From Limnanthes douglasii subsp. nivea (taxonomy: Eukaryota; Streptophyta; Magnoliopsida; Brassicales; Limnanthaceae): a stretch of 64,000 nt of DNA. This document shows positions 48,171 to 60,480 of this stretch, piece by piece (the stretch's first letter is position 1; every line of letters begins with the position of its first letter). The notes beneath the pieces were generated by a model that saw only the letters and a list, made by a program, of their open reading frames with translations, was not told the DNA's origin and made no database searches. The position numbers were made by a program, and so were the translations under genes. Location: contig JAUPFV010000001.1 in NCBI GenBank assembly GCA_036936605.1, positions 171,324,386 through 171,388,385 of the forward strand, written 5' to 3'.

Positions 48171-49739
48171 ACTACAATCAAAACCCCAAAAAAACAACTG
48201 TTCTTCAGAGAACAAACCAAACTATAAACCATAAATGTCTATTCTAACAAAAATAAAACCGAACCACATCAATATGTGATTGATAACACAAATGCAAACC
48301 TAGATTTATCTTTTTTAACACCCTTTTAAAATGACTTGAATATACCAAAATCAACTCAAAACCTACAAAAACAAAAACTAATAAAATAAGAAATCTACTT
48401 ACTCTTTTCATTTGTCCACTTGTTGTTGTTGATTTGGTTCTTCAAATGTAAGAGTTTGTAGTAGATTTTATTATGTTTCGTCTTGATTGTTTGTAGTAGA
48501 AGAAGGTATAGAGATAAGATTGAAGATAGGGAAGAAGAAGAGGTTTTGTAGGTGGGAAGGGGTTTTAAATTTGGGGTTGATTTGGGGCTTCTTAGTGATT
48601 TTCGGTTATAACTTAGTGTTTTTCATAACGGTAATGTGGGTAAAAAAAAGAGTTGCTTATAAATTTGTCTGGGCTACTTAAAATTGGGGTTGGTTAGCAT
48701 TTTGGTCGACATTTTAGCCAAAGCCCTAATATTATACTTCCTAAAACTTACTAAAAATAACTCAAAACCTAAATTTATCAAAACTCTTTTTTTTCCAAGT
48801 TTATAAAATTTGAAAATCATGGTCAAAACGAAAGTAAAACATGTTTATGTACAGATCAACATGAACACATAATAAGTATACATCTTTATATCTTTTTTTT
48901 TAAAATAAGATTTAAAAAAAAACCAAAAAATGCTTGATTCCGCGAAGACGATGGCTCCCAATTTGTGTTCGTCTTCATCGTCCTCGCAAAAAAGACGATA
49001 TTTTCTACCAAAATTATGGCAGACCCAGTGGTTAGGGCGCTATGACGTGACATACAAGAGGACCTGAGCACCAGGGCATGCCCCATATCATTGTGCCCGA
49101 CATGGCCTTGGTGGATTGGTCTGTACCGATTTTTTTTGTTTTCTTTTAATGGATACGTTAGTTTGATCAATTGTAATAATGGATGGTTTGTTTCGGTTTA
49201 AAATCCTAGGTAAAACAAAACTCAATCGAACTGACCTAATTCCAAATATACGTGTTTTTTGTGAAATGGTAAAAATAACAAAACTAATAACTTCACGGAG
49301 TAATGTTTAGATTGTTTTTAGTACCACTCCGTAGAGTAGTTTTGGCTGTTTTTTTAGAAATTTCTAACGATCTTTTATATTTTATAATGACCATGACCAC
49401 CTATAAGAAGTTTGGATTTAGGTAAGTTACCGATAACCATTTAGAAAAAAATAAAATTATAAATAACTATTTAGATTTTAAAATTAATAAAAAAATTATG
49501 TGGAATACAAAAGTTTGCAATAATACTAAAGACACAAAAAACATGTATAACATTAAAAAGTAGTTACTTTTAACTTTTAAAATTTTATACCTTTCAAACC
49601 TTAACTCGAAAACAAATTGAAACATACATATATTTCTATTTTTAAAGACGAACAAAATGAAATCTATCAGTGATCTATTTTGAGAATTATTTTTTAAAAC
49701 TAATTTCACATCCCAATAGTATGTATTTTCTCATATGCC
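48171..49739. other. Stretch with no recognisable gene
   Basis: AT-rich apart from a local G+C-richer block near 49010-49130 that I could not classify. Short frames at 48487-48681 (plus) and 48886-49170 (minus) have no known domain. Confidence 0.4.
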
Positions 49740-50560
49740 ACAATCTATTTTTTTAAATGTATTTTCAACATAAAAATGCACATATTTTAACAACTACAAA
49801 AGTTAGTTTTCTTTGCACCAAATTAACACTTATTTTAATAGAAAATTTTGTTTTTCTTCACACAATCAGACTTATTAAGCATCCAATGTCTTATTTCCGA
49901 AACTTTTTTCTTCTTATTTATGCAACTTATTTGCACATAATTACGCAACTCGACAAAATTACTTTTTAGCAACAAAAATACATGTAATTACGTAATTGGA
50001 CATCATTGTTTTTAGAAACCAAATTACGTGTTATTACGTAATTGGAAATCATTATTATTGGAAACCAAATTACATGTAATAACTGGTATACATATAATTT
50101 TATTAGTACACGTATTTTTACACCCGAACTTAGTACATTTGTTTTTAAATAATGTTATTTTACACAAAATGCACATATTTTTACAACTAGAAAAGTTAGA
50201 TGTTTAACCCCTACTTAATATTTGATTTCAGAAAATAAGTTTGGATTTTATTTTTTCACACAATTAGACTTATTTAGCAACCAAAATTCTATTTACACAA
50301 CTTTTTTATTCTTATTTATGCAACTCATTTGCACGTAATTACACAACTGGACACATTTGTTTATTAACAACTAAAATACAAGTAATTGCATAACTGGACA
50401 CAATTGCTTTTTAGCAACCAAACTAAACATAATTATACAACTAGACATAATTGTTTTTAGCAACCAGATTACACGTAATTTCACAATTAGAACATAATTT
50501 TTTACGACTAATTCTACATCCCAATAACACGTATATTTGAACCTTGATGCAATCCATTTT
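49740..50560 (-). repeat. Inverted relative of the 14.75-15.96 kb repeat array
   Basis: On the minus strand it carries the same phrases as the left array: CTAACTTTTGTAGTTG (near 49800, and a variant near 50200), TGTGTGAA..ATAAGTCTAATTGTGTG, GTTGCATAAATAAG and TGCGTAATTACGTG. The two arrays lie 34 kb apart in opposite orientation. Confidence 0.75.
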
Positions 50561-53330
50561 TTAATTTTTTTTATAGATTTAGTTTTGTTCATCTTAAGAA
50601 AACAGAAACACTAGTATTTATGGGTTTCTTTTTAGAGTTATGATTAGAAAGATATGATATTTTAAAAATAAAAATAAGAGAGAGAAAAAACCTCATATGT
50701 GTCATTGGATTAGCTTGTATTGATCATGTTTTTGCCTCATTAAAAACTATTTATCGACCAAAACCTCTTTTAGAGAAAAAAACTATATTTTTTCAAATTG
50801 GAAAATGATACAATTAATAAGTAACAAGTGATTAAAGTTACTATGACATTTTATCGAATTAAAAAAACTTCAATGATGCTTTAAATTGATTAAGATTGCT
50901 TCAAATTGTCTATGAATATACTACAATAGCTCTCATAGTCATTTCAAAGTATATATAAAGGAATAATTGATGTCAAGTGAAACCAAAAAGCAATCTCAAA
51001 TCCTAATATTCGGATAGACGATAACTTGAAACTTCCAAAATTATATGTTACTTATTAAAATGAGAGGACTCATCTTCTGATTTGAAAAAATGAATGAAGT
51101 TGAATGAGTGAATGTAAGTAATATTTTAACGATTCTTTTGAAGGTGGCACGTGGTCAAGACATATGTGTACTGGCTAAGACTCACACGTGCTACCGTTAC
51201 AATATCTTGCATCTTAGTCGTTAATGTCAAAATAATCACATCTGGTGTTCCCGAAATAGCATGCTTATTTGTATTGGGATCTCAAATTGCCATTAAAGTT
51301 CTTGAACCAAGCTTTGGTTTTGGGGTTTATTCTTACTTAAAGCTATAATATTTTGCTTTATTTTATTTTTACTAACCTCTAATTTTTAAGTATTTCATCC
51401 TAATTTGATTTTCTTTATTTACAAAATGGAAAAAAACATAAGGCCTTTATGCATCATGAAGACGATATTTCTGATAGTGATAACCCTGAAACTAATGTTT
51501 CTCATGATGATTCTGAATAAATGGTGAAGCCTCTTATTTATCACCGAAATTAAAGGTGAGGGTAAACCTTTATATGGATCTTCTTCTAGCTTTACATGTC
51601 GATGTTACTCTTAAGGTCGATGCAGCTCAAAATAGTTCGATATGAATCCACTAAAGAACTAGAGGTAACATATGTTAATAGCTCACTTAAAGAGGCTGAG
51701 ATGATGATCCACTAAAGAACTAGAGGTAACATATGTTAATAGCTCACTTAAAGAGGCTGAGATGATGAGCGTTATAAAATGATATATATAAAACATTATG
51801 AATATAACAAAAAGAGATATTACAAGGAGATCCCAAATGAGGTCATTGTTCGATTTTTTTATACATGTGAAACCCATTGCACACAGAAAAAAAATGAAGT
51901 TATCTTTTTCACATACATCCTTGATATAATTATTATGTTTCCATTCTGTCCAGATATGTTAAAGTTGTTTATAGAAATTTACCTTTATCCAAGCCAGTTA
52001 GTGTCTAATTCTTAAAAGGTATTGATGATACGATTTATCTTTGGTCAAAAGTTTACAAGCATTTCAGCCTTAGTAATATTTTGGCGTTGAATAACATGAA
52101 AGTTCAAAATGGTAAGCTTTTTTTTTCCATCATGGATGGTTTTACAAAGATTTTAGATACTCTTTCTAACTGTAATAAGGTGTGGGAAAATTAAATTTAC
52201 GTATATATTATGATGTTAGGAATCGTGTATTAAAGAATATATTCATATTTGCTATCAAATTTGGAACCTCAAAGATAATTATGCTACTATTCTTATAATA
52301 TATATTGTTACGTCTTTAAGTGTATAGAAATTATCATTAATATTGTTTTCATGTTTTTTCTACAAGTGTTGGAACTTGATTTCAAGTTTTAAATAGACTA
52401 TATAAATGAGCAATATGTAAAAATTATAGAAGAAATGGCTAATTTTCTGTAACTCTACAAATTCTTATTTGTTCAAGAACAATTTATAAATGGTGGTATG
52501 TGGTAAATTATTGTTTGAAGTATAGTGTTTTTCATTTGTAAACACAATGGTGAAGATCTCATGTGAAGAATCCATAAAGGAATGGAGCAACTGGAAAAGT
52601 TGTAAATGATAAAGCATCCTTCATAAAAAGATTATTGTAAGGTATTTTCCTAGCATAAAGGTAGTTATCAAGACTATTTTTGTTGAAGATAATCTGGTTG
52701 ACTATGTTAAAACAAAGAAAATAAAGAGGGTAAATTCTCGTGCAAATAGTAGAGGTCGTAGTGAAGTATCAAAGAATAATATTGTTGTAAAGACTTGAAG
52801 GCTCAAGGTGTCGAAAGCATTGATGATAAAAATATTTTGGTAAGAGTGTGAGGGGTTCAGTTTCCGAATAACTTTATGTGGATGAAAATGTTTTTGAGAT
52901 TAGAGAAGATGACATGTATCTTTTGTCTGACTCTGAAAAATAAGACGAGCCTACTAATCTTGCTCATGTAATTCTTTTACCTTCTCTTGTTGAAAATAAT
53001 GTTGTTGATTTGATGGAAAAAAGTTCCATAAAAAACACACGAGATAAATTTGCATTAATTGAAAAAGGGTTCAATAAGACATAATCTCAGTTGATACATG
53101 CAGAGACTTACGTTAACACTAATAAGTAATTGTCATTGAACCATAGTAGTGTGGCTGTCATCTCTCTTGAGAAATGTATTGCAAAAGCCAAACATATCTG
53201 CCACTCTGACCAAATGGTCAATATAGTTAGAAAGATTTAGAAACACGTTAAAGCTAGGTACTTTATTAAATCTCAAGTTTTAGATAATATCTTAACTCAA
53301 TCATAATAAAAATGGCATATATCTTTAGCA
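50561..53330. other. Stretch with no recognisable gene
   Basis: Short, interrupted protein-like segments occur (for example ones reading KGIDDTIYLWSKVYKHFSLSNI near 52015 and DENVFEIREDDMYLLSDSEK near 52880) but I cannot assign them to a family. They may be remnants of a transposon gene. Confidence 0.4.
51646..51767. repeat. Perfect 61-bp tandem duplication
   Basis: The unit starting ATCCACTAAAGAACTAGAGG occurs at 51646 and 51707, with no difference over 61 bases. It is recent compared with the decayed surroundings. Confidence 0.9.
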
Positions 53331-53339
53331 AATCACCAG

Positions 53340-55100
53340 AAACGAACATGGGAGGTTCAAACTGATGAGTGAAGCAACAATTTGCATTATAGTGCATGGG
53401 TGCCACTGACGTCCCTTTCAATGGAAACCTTGAACCATGTCATCAAGTTTGGTTTCAATGGTTCCAAATACGATGTCGAGTATGGAATTGTCATCATAGA
53501 AAATAGGTTTTTTCACATATCTAGGTCTCGGTTGGTGAAACCCATCATAAATTCTCAGCTCGTGGAAACCAGACCCTAGGCCAAGAAAAATCCAAGAAAT
53601 ATAATTTGATTCAGTACATGAGGAATCTTCATCACTCAATGAATTTAGTTGACAAATTTACATTCGAGCAAGAGATGAGGGTAGATAAGGCAACAACAAA
53701 CAATTTTGTAGCCTTTTCCTATCTAAATTCGTCACCACGAGTAATTCTTCAACAAAAGTCTTTTCTAACCAACACCTAATTATTTTAAGTATTCTATTAA
53801 ATACAAATATGAATGAAGATTGGTAATCAAGCATACCTAACAGAAGGAACCCTGCCATAAGACATAGTTGAGGTTAGGCGTATCAAAATACAAGTGGCCC
53901 GGATATGTATGATTAATAGACACATTATACACTAAGGGTGGGTCTTACGAGACCTGTAATTTATTGTATCAGGCCATAAGAGTCTATTTTGGTATTAGAA
54001 GAGCTTAATGATGGAGAAGGAAAAGTTCACTATAACCGCAAAGATTTATAGATAAGACTTGTCAATAAAAAGATATTATTGGCCAACTATGTTGGCATAT
54101 ATGAAATACTTCTCAAACGATGTGACACCTGCCGACGCTTTGTTGGTTCCATCTAGTCACAAGATTTTCCTTTAAATGCCATCTCAAATGCCATTTTATT
54201 TAATAAGTGAGGCTCGACATGGTACGATCATTGTCGAAAGGATCATAAAGATAATACCCATTGATAGTAGTAGACTATTTCCCAAATTGGCCGGATACAA
54301 AGCCTTTGGAAAATATCACAAATCATAAAGTTATAAATTTTTTAAATACCAACATTTTCTGCAGGTTTGAAGTACCAAAATTCATCACTACTGACAATAG
54401 TCTATAATTAAAAAATGATCGTCTCACATTCTTCTGTTTAACATGAAGTATAATATAAAAAGATATCTTCTCATTTTCACCTAAAGTCCATCAAAATGCA
54501 ACAATCAAATAGAGGTTACAAACATAACAATTCTGGAAGGCATCAAAATGATGCTAGAAGGAAAAACTTGTAAATACTCACACTTTTCTCACGAAGTTTA
54601 ATGGTTATATATGAACACCTCGATAACTAAAACTATGAAAAGGCCCTTCACTTTAGTTTATGGAATATAAGGTGGAATGTCGGCATATTCATCCATGTTT
54701 TCATTTTAATCGTTTACTACAATTAAAAAAACCTAAGTAGAATATCCAAGTTGGATTTAATAAAAAAGAAAAAGATGACTACTTACTTACAAGCAATGAA
54801 AAACCCTCAGTAAAAAAATAGATTTAATTTTAAAGTTTGTTTCCAAAGTCTCAAAGGTAGTGACAAAATTCTCAAATGTGTATTCTTCAACATTAGAGAC
54901 AAGACGCACGGCAAGTCTGGACCAAACTAGGAGGGACCATATATGATAGTAACTAAGGTGAAGCTTGGAACATATGGACTGTTGGATGAAAAATGACTAC
55001 CTATTTGCCATCTATCGAATATAGAGCATCTAAAGCCCTATATTTCACAAAATATTATATAGCTTTGATTTTTTACTTGTAAATCCATACGTGTCATTTG
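53340..55100 (+). pseudogene. Tat element 4: very old Tat-lineage pol relic (aRNH and integrase)
   Basis: Archaeal-type RNase H remnants at 53350-53500 (VQTDE, LTSLSMETLNHVIKFGFNGSKYDVEY, aligned to LTSPYGDKLYQAIYFGFRASNNESEY of Tat element 3). Integrase remnants follow over several frames: RYYWPTM (54080), FEVPKFITTDNS (54370-54405), ITILEGIKMMLEGK (54530) and TKTMKRPFTLVYGI (54630). A C-terminal end similar to NIEHLKPY lies near 55020. No LTRs were found. It is more decayed than the other three and belongs to another subfamily. Confidence 0.65.
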
Positions 55101-57471
55101 TTTTCCTTTATTGAGGTATATTATGTCCTTACCCACTAACCTAAAAACGGTTTTAATGAGGTATATGATATTAATAAAATCTTTTTGCCATTTTTATATA
55201 AGTGTTCGGATAATTCTAAACATAGTTCTAAATTCTCTAAGGAATCCTCACGACCCTTCTAACAATAAAGTGTTTGGATGATTGTAAACGTAATCCTAAA
55301 AACTCCACAAAGTCCTTGTACCTCTTCAAACAATCTAGTTTTATGATAATTCTAAAGTTATTCTCGCACATATAAAAATTCATGTACTCTCGAAAATAAT
55401 TTAATGTTCATATGGTTTAAAACATAGCCTCACACAAATGAGAGTCCACGTACTCCTACAAACAATCTATGCATTTAGAAAATCACTATGCTTATACTAA
55501 TAGAGTTGTGTTAATACTTTTCTCATCTTCCCTACTAAGAATTTCTTGAGCTCTTAATGCACTAAGACTCTTGTGACTCAACGAGTATTTCACTGAAGCT
55601 ATTAGTTTGCATTGACCATCCATCCTTTTGAGGATTACCAAAGTTTTTAATTTACTAATTTTTTTGCATCTTAATAAATCTTTAGCCAAAACTATCAGTA
55701 GTGTATTGCTTATCCTTCCCGTTGACGATAACACAAGCTATTAAATAACTAAAACTCTTGTGGCTCAAAATTTACATCCATAGTCTGAAACTACTCATAA
55801 AGATCCAAGCTTAAAGGTTTCAAGTTCAACATGGGTCAAGAAAATAAAGGAACAAAAGTACAACCCTAAGCTTATACTTCAAAAAATTTCAGAAAAAACA
55901 AAATCTGAAGTTAAGGACAAGGATTTCTTCAAATTTCAAACAAAGCAGAAAATTACCGGAAAATAAAGACATTCATATAAGAATTCCTCGGCCACCCGAT
56001 GGCTCTGGTTCAAAAACTCCTTGCCTTATGCAAAACTAAACATTACAATCGAAAAAACATAAAATTATATGGAGGATTAGTTTTTTCAACCGAGAGAATA
56101 AATTCAGAAGCCTAGGCATGAGCTACAGAAGGAGGATCAACAATAATAATAATATAAACTATGTGAGGAGAATCAACAACACCGTAACATGACTTATAGG
56201 AGGAAGATCAACTACATCATATGCCTTGGTTTTAAGATGAGTATTATTAACAACCTCGACCTTAACTTGAGGGAGTGCATCATCATCCTCGTCAACATTA
56301 TCTTCTTCGACACCTTCCGTATCAATTTTTCTAGCTTAAACTATAAGACTCCATACAATTCCTTTAATTATGCTATCATGAGGAAAATAATTCTAAAAAT
56401 AGTATAGTTTTAACTCTAGGATCTTCTCATGAAACTTAAGCACCAATTTAGCATAAAATAATTCAGTCGTGTCTGAATAGCCTTGTGCCCAAATTTTTTC
56501 ATATACAGCTAATCATTCTCATGGTCAAGATATAGGCATCCTTTTATATATTCTCCTTTTGAAACTTCAACATTTCCTCATCGTGGCAAATAGTATTTTT
56601 TGCAAGAGTTATAATGTGAATATCTTGAGAACACTTTAGGTTTCTCGCAAGCTGTTGTGACAGTTACAAGCTCATCTACGTCTAAGCAAGAGTTTTCTTA
56701 AGTGAATAAATCTTTAATGAGTGAATTTAGTTTCTTTGATCTCAGCATGAATGCGCCTCTCACTTTTAATCGAAAATGCCTTTAATTTATTGATTGTTGG
56801 CAAACAACTCAATTACTGTTTCAAGTAAAATTTTAAAAATTATAGGGAAATCAATCAATAATTCAAGACAACATAATATGGGAGAATAAAGTACAAGTTT
56901 ATGAATTTAGATATTTAATAGTTTTTAATCATGTTAAAATTATGTTAGTATGAGGGTATCTGTCATAGAAATGTTCGTATATAGATATATCTAGAGAGAA
57001 AGAATCTGGATGAGTAAAGAGAGAATGAGACAAAAAGAATAAATGTAGCAATCATTGACTAATTATTGGATCCTTTCCCAAAAAGGGAATGTCTTTTATA
57101 TAGTACATGAGGTAGGCTATGAATTTAAATGTTTATCCTCTCATAAGTGGAACTTTTCACCTCACTGTTTTACTATTTATAAACAAGTTTGCTAGTTATT
57201 ACATATGACCCCCTCAAACCTTATGTTTGCTTTAGTTTAATCTTTGACACTTAATCACATCAATTAGAACCTTTTATACATTATATTAAAGCTTATTCTT
57301 CACCAAAATTTCTCCCCTTATCAGAAGCCCCTAGTCCTTGTGAAGGTATTTGAACGATGGCTGATCTGGAGAGAAAAAAATTTCTTCCTCCCAATCCCCC
57401 TTGGATTTTTTTTCCTCCAGATTTCTTGGTCGGACTACTTTCCTAGTTTTGCGTTTGGTCGAATTACTTCT
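55101..57471. other. Stretch with no certain gene, partly the 3' spacer of Tat element 4
   Basis: GGTTTTAATGAGGT at 55149-55162 marks the same post-pol position as in Tat elements 2 and 3, so the following 1-2 kb is probably the old element's spacer. Minus-strand frames near 55500-56800 could be antisense ORF remnants, but I see no convincing match. Confidence 0.45.
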
Positions 57472-57896
57472 CTGTTGGTTTAAATTGTTATTATGATATA
57501 CTCAGATTATTTCATCCAGTGGTATACCTGACATTGATGAGTTCGGACACCAGTCACAGCTCACTGGGGCTATCCGGATAATTCAGACATAAACTTTCCA
57601 CTGAACTATCCGGACAAGACAAAAGTAACGAAATCACCTAAACATCTTTTGACGGAGCTATGTGCTAATCAGCTTAATAAGTAAATAGGTTCTTAAACTT
57701 GACCCAGTTTCATAACTTGACCAGAAAGCCCATGGGTCCTTAATTAAGGGTATAAATACCCCAACCACTTTCATTAATGAGGGTAATGAACATTTAATAT
57801 AACCAGGCTGCTCAAATCTCTCGCTACTTTATACTAAAACATTCAATACTAAAAACACTTTACAAAGTTACCCTCAACCCAAAATACACCTCGCCA
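57472..57896 (+). repeat. 5' LTR of Tat element 3
   Basis: The right half aligns well to the Tat element 2 LTR (GGGTCCTTAATTAAGGGTATAAATACCCC with TATA box, then CATTAATGAGGGTAAT). It ends ..CTCGCCA, directly before AATTGGCGACC. The left boundary is approximate. Confidence 0.75.
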
Positions 57897-57898
57897 AA

Positions 57899-57907
57899 TT
57901 GGCGACC
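57899..57907 (+). promoter_or_regulatory. Primer-binding site of Tat element 3
   Basis: TTGGCGACC, identical to the site of Tat element 2. Confidence 0.55.
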
Positions 57908-58029
57908 ACAATAGAAGCAGACGGTGCCTGAATATTGCATTCAAAACCAATAAAAAGACTTGTTCGGATAGATCCGAATGAGCAAGCAATTCAAACCACC
58001 TATGGTGGAGGTGGTTGGAGAAAACAACG

Positions 58030-59430
58030 AATATAACATCGGGGAACAGATAAGTTGAGAGCTGAAATAGAAGCGTTGAAGGCCATTAAAAAAGCAGAAA
58101 TGGGTTTGAAAGAGAAGTCAAAGACATCAGCCATCCATCATACTATCAATCCTAGGGAGAATGATCCATCAGCAAATACTCATTTAAGTACAAAAAAGAC
58201 CCATGTCAGTTCTAAGAAGTCTCACCGGTCTAAGCCGGTAGAAAGCTCATATTTTGAATCCTCTAGCAGCTCTTCAAACGAGGCTGAGCTTGAAGAATCT
58301 TTGTCATCAAGCAGTGATGAAGGGAGGTCCAGAAAGAAACATAAACTAGTGAAAAATATTTAAGAAAGAGAGATAGTCATGGGAGACTTAAAAGGCATTT
58401 GGGCAAAAAGTCATCTCACAACCACAGTCACAGGCATTTGGATCAGCTATTGATCGATCCTTTTGCTTTCTATAATGAACCAGGTATGTTTGCAACACCT
58501 CACGAAGACACAGTCTTCAGTCGTAGTACGAATTAGAGATAATCACCGTTGTCTGCGAAGATCATGTCCGGAAACCTACCCAAGAGGTTTGACAGTACTA
58601 AAATGGAGAAGTATTATGAGAGTAAGGATCCAGAAAATCATCTGGAGTAGTTCAAGAACTTCATGATGAATTTCAATGATGATGATAAGCTTCTGTGTAG
58701 GGCATTCTCCCAATCTTATACATGAAGTGTTTTAAAGTAGTACAACAGTTTTCCCCAGGTTTGTATCTACATTTTGGGTTGCCTTCCGGAGGCAGTTTGT
58801 AAGAAGTAAAGAAGTGAAGGGTAATGAAGATACTATCATCCATTGTGCCCAAGAACCAAATGAGTTATTGAAAGATTACAAAAGTCGGTTCGTAAATACC
58901 AAGAACGGGTTAGCAGATTGCTTCGAGCAAGTAGCAATTACTTCATTGAGATAAGGGTTAAACCCTAGGAATCTGACTGATTCGGTGACAAGGAAGAAGG
59001 CCATGACCTGGGGTGGTTTGTTAAACCAGGTGGGAAAGCAGATCAACGTGGATGAGACTAAGAAAACCAGGGTACACCGTCAGGTGAGGTCTGCCCCTGC
59101 AGTTCAACCCAAATCCAGCTTAGAGCCAGAGTCAAGGAATAAAAGAGGTCCTTGGGTTCAACCGGAGTGGTTTGCAGACTTAAAAAAGAAAGTGTGGCTA
59201 CCATTTATAACAAGACTAAAGATGAGGTCCATTTCCGAAAACCAGCAGCATTGCAATCTCCTATAGAAAGTCGTAATACTTGTTTTTGCTGTATCGTTTT
59301 GAAGCAGGAAGTGCAGAATCTCATTGAAAGAGGCAAGCTGGGTGCCTACGTCAAAAGAAGAAGTGGAAACAGGCCTGACAATGCTCCTTGAACTGGCCCT
59401 ACGAATAATACGGGAACATCTGCTCCGGAG
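58030..59430 (+). pseudogene. gag of Tat element 3, broken
   Basis: The N-terminus (58055-58363) is Lys/Ser-rich with SSSSSNEAELEESLSSSSDE. The capsid region follows: GNLPKRFDSTKMEKYYESKDPENHLE-stop-FKNFMMNFNDDDKLLCRAF (58565-58720), where the stop is TAG in place of Gln. Then NGLADCFEQVAITSLR, MTWGGLLNQVGKQINVDETKKTR and the C-terminal part (GPWVQPEWFADL, FRKPAALQSP, then HRKS..NTCFCC) that is deleted in Tat element 2. Frameshifts lie near 58730 and 59200. Confidence 0.75.
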
Positions 59431-59436
59431 GGGGCA

Positions 59437-60480
59437 ATGGTGATCCTTGAAAGGTTTGATGTTGATTCAGAATATCTGGAGCCTGATCCGACTCAGAACA
59501 AAGTGGGGGTCATAATAGAAAAGGTGAAGTCGGTGTCCGGACTCATTAGTTTCTTTGAGTCACTTACCATTTTCGGAGGTGACACCATGACAACACCCAC
59601 TCCATCAAGAAAAAGGCATGTTCATAATTTGGCTACTCAATTGGAAGGGGGCATGTCTTTTTATCAGTACCAAGCTCATTTTCCATTTATAGTCTTTGAT
59701 GAGGATGACTTAAGAAACATTTCTGGGCCTCATGAGGATGCTATGGTGATAGGAGCATCTATTGGGGGTAATGATATCAGACGAATTTTGATTGACACTG
59801 ATAGCTCAACCAACATTCTCTTTTTAAGTTCTTACAAGCAGATGAAAAATCCGGCCATTATTCAACGGTCAAACAAAGCCATTGTGGGCTTTACAGGGAG
59901 CTCTGCGGATGTAATCGGGGAATTTGAAGAAAATGTGTTGTTGGGCAATGGGCCTTTCAAAAATCTGTTCAGAGTGTTATTCGTTATGGTAGACTGCCCC
60001 ACATGCTATAATGAAATATTTGGGAGGTCCTGGCTCTCTGGAATGCATGTTGTGGCCTCAACAGTCTACCAATGTTTGAAGTATGCGGTTCAAGGGCAAG
60101 TGGGAGTTGTCCGGAGTAGCCAAAAGATAACAAGGGAGTGTTATGCAACTGCACTTGCTCCTACAACTTTGGAAGCAGTTTGGGTTAATGAAGATTATCA
60201 ATTATTGGGGCCTTCTGAGGGGGAGGGTGAAATTGATGACCCCAGAGAGGCCCCTGGTGTTTTAATATCGGTTGAAGAAGTTGAAACCCACTCTTTGGAA
60301 AAAGGTAGAAGTGTTAAGATTAGCTCCAAAATGGTGTCAAAATTGAAATTGAAATTGTTATCCTTTTTGGCTGATCACCATCATGTTTTTGCTTGGTGCA
60401 ATGCTGATGTGACCGGAGTGCCTGCAAGTGTTATATCACATAAGCTGTCTATCCGAAGTGATGTTTCACTTGTTGTGTAG
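59437..60480 (+). pseudogene. Protease region of Tat element 3
   Basis: An open frame of 347 codons, the longest coding frame outside the LINE and the K+ transporter exons. The retroviral-type aspartic protease active site reads LIDTDSSTNILF where the family has DTGS; Gly to Asp should abolish activity. Upstream lie the family segments FESLTIFGGDT and FDEDDLRNISGPHEDAMVIGA. Downstream come VDCPTCYNEIFGRSWLSGMHVVAST and the linker to reverse transcriptase (HHVFAWCNADVTGVPASVISHKLSI). It ends at a TAG at 60478, where Gln or Lys is expected. Confidence 0.85.

Larger units (their letters stand above)
33239..48726. mobile_element. Decayed MULE-type region (transposase-OTU and PMD relics), with a nested Tat element
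   Basis: Holds a plus-strand FAR1-MULE-SWIM-OTU pseudogene, a minus-strand plant mobile domain pseudogene and three patches of related G+C-rich short repeats at left (33780-34160), middle (45360-45720) and right (47990-48170). A weak candidate terminal inverted repeat is GGGAATGGCTAAAAATC at the left (33238 on) and GGGCTTTGGCTAAAATGTC read inward from 48726. No matching 9-11 bp target duplication was found, so the ends are tentative and this could be two adjacent elements. Confidence 0.4.

Noticed and set aside
49010..49140. A second SINE (AGTGGTTAGGGCGC resembles an A box; T-run at the right)
   Set aside because: No convincing B box at the right spacing and no target duplication were seen.
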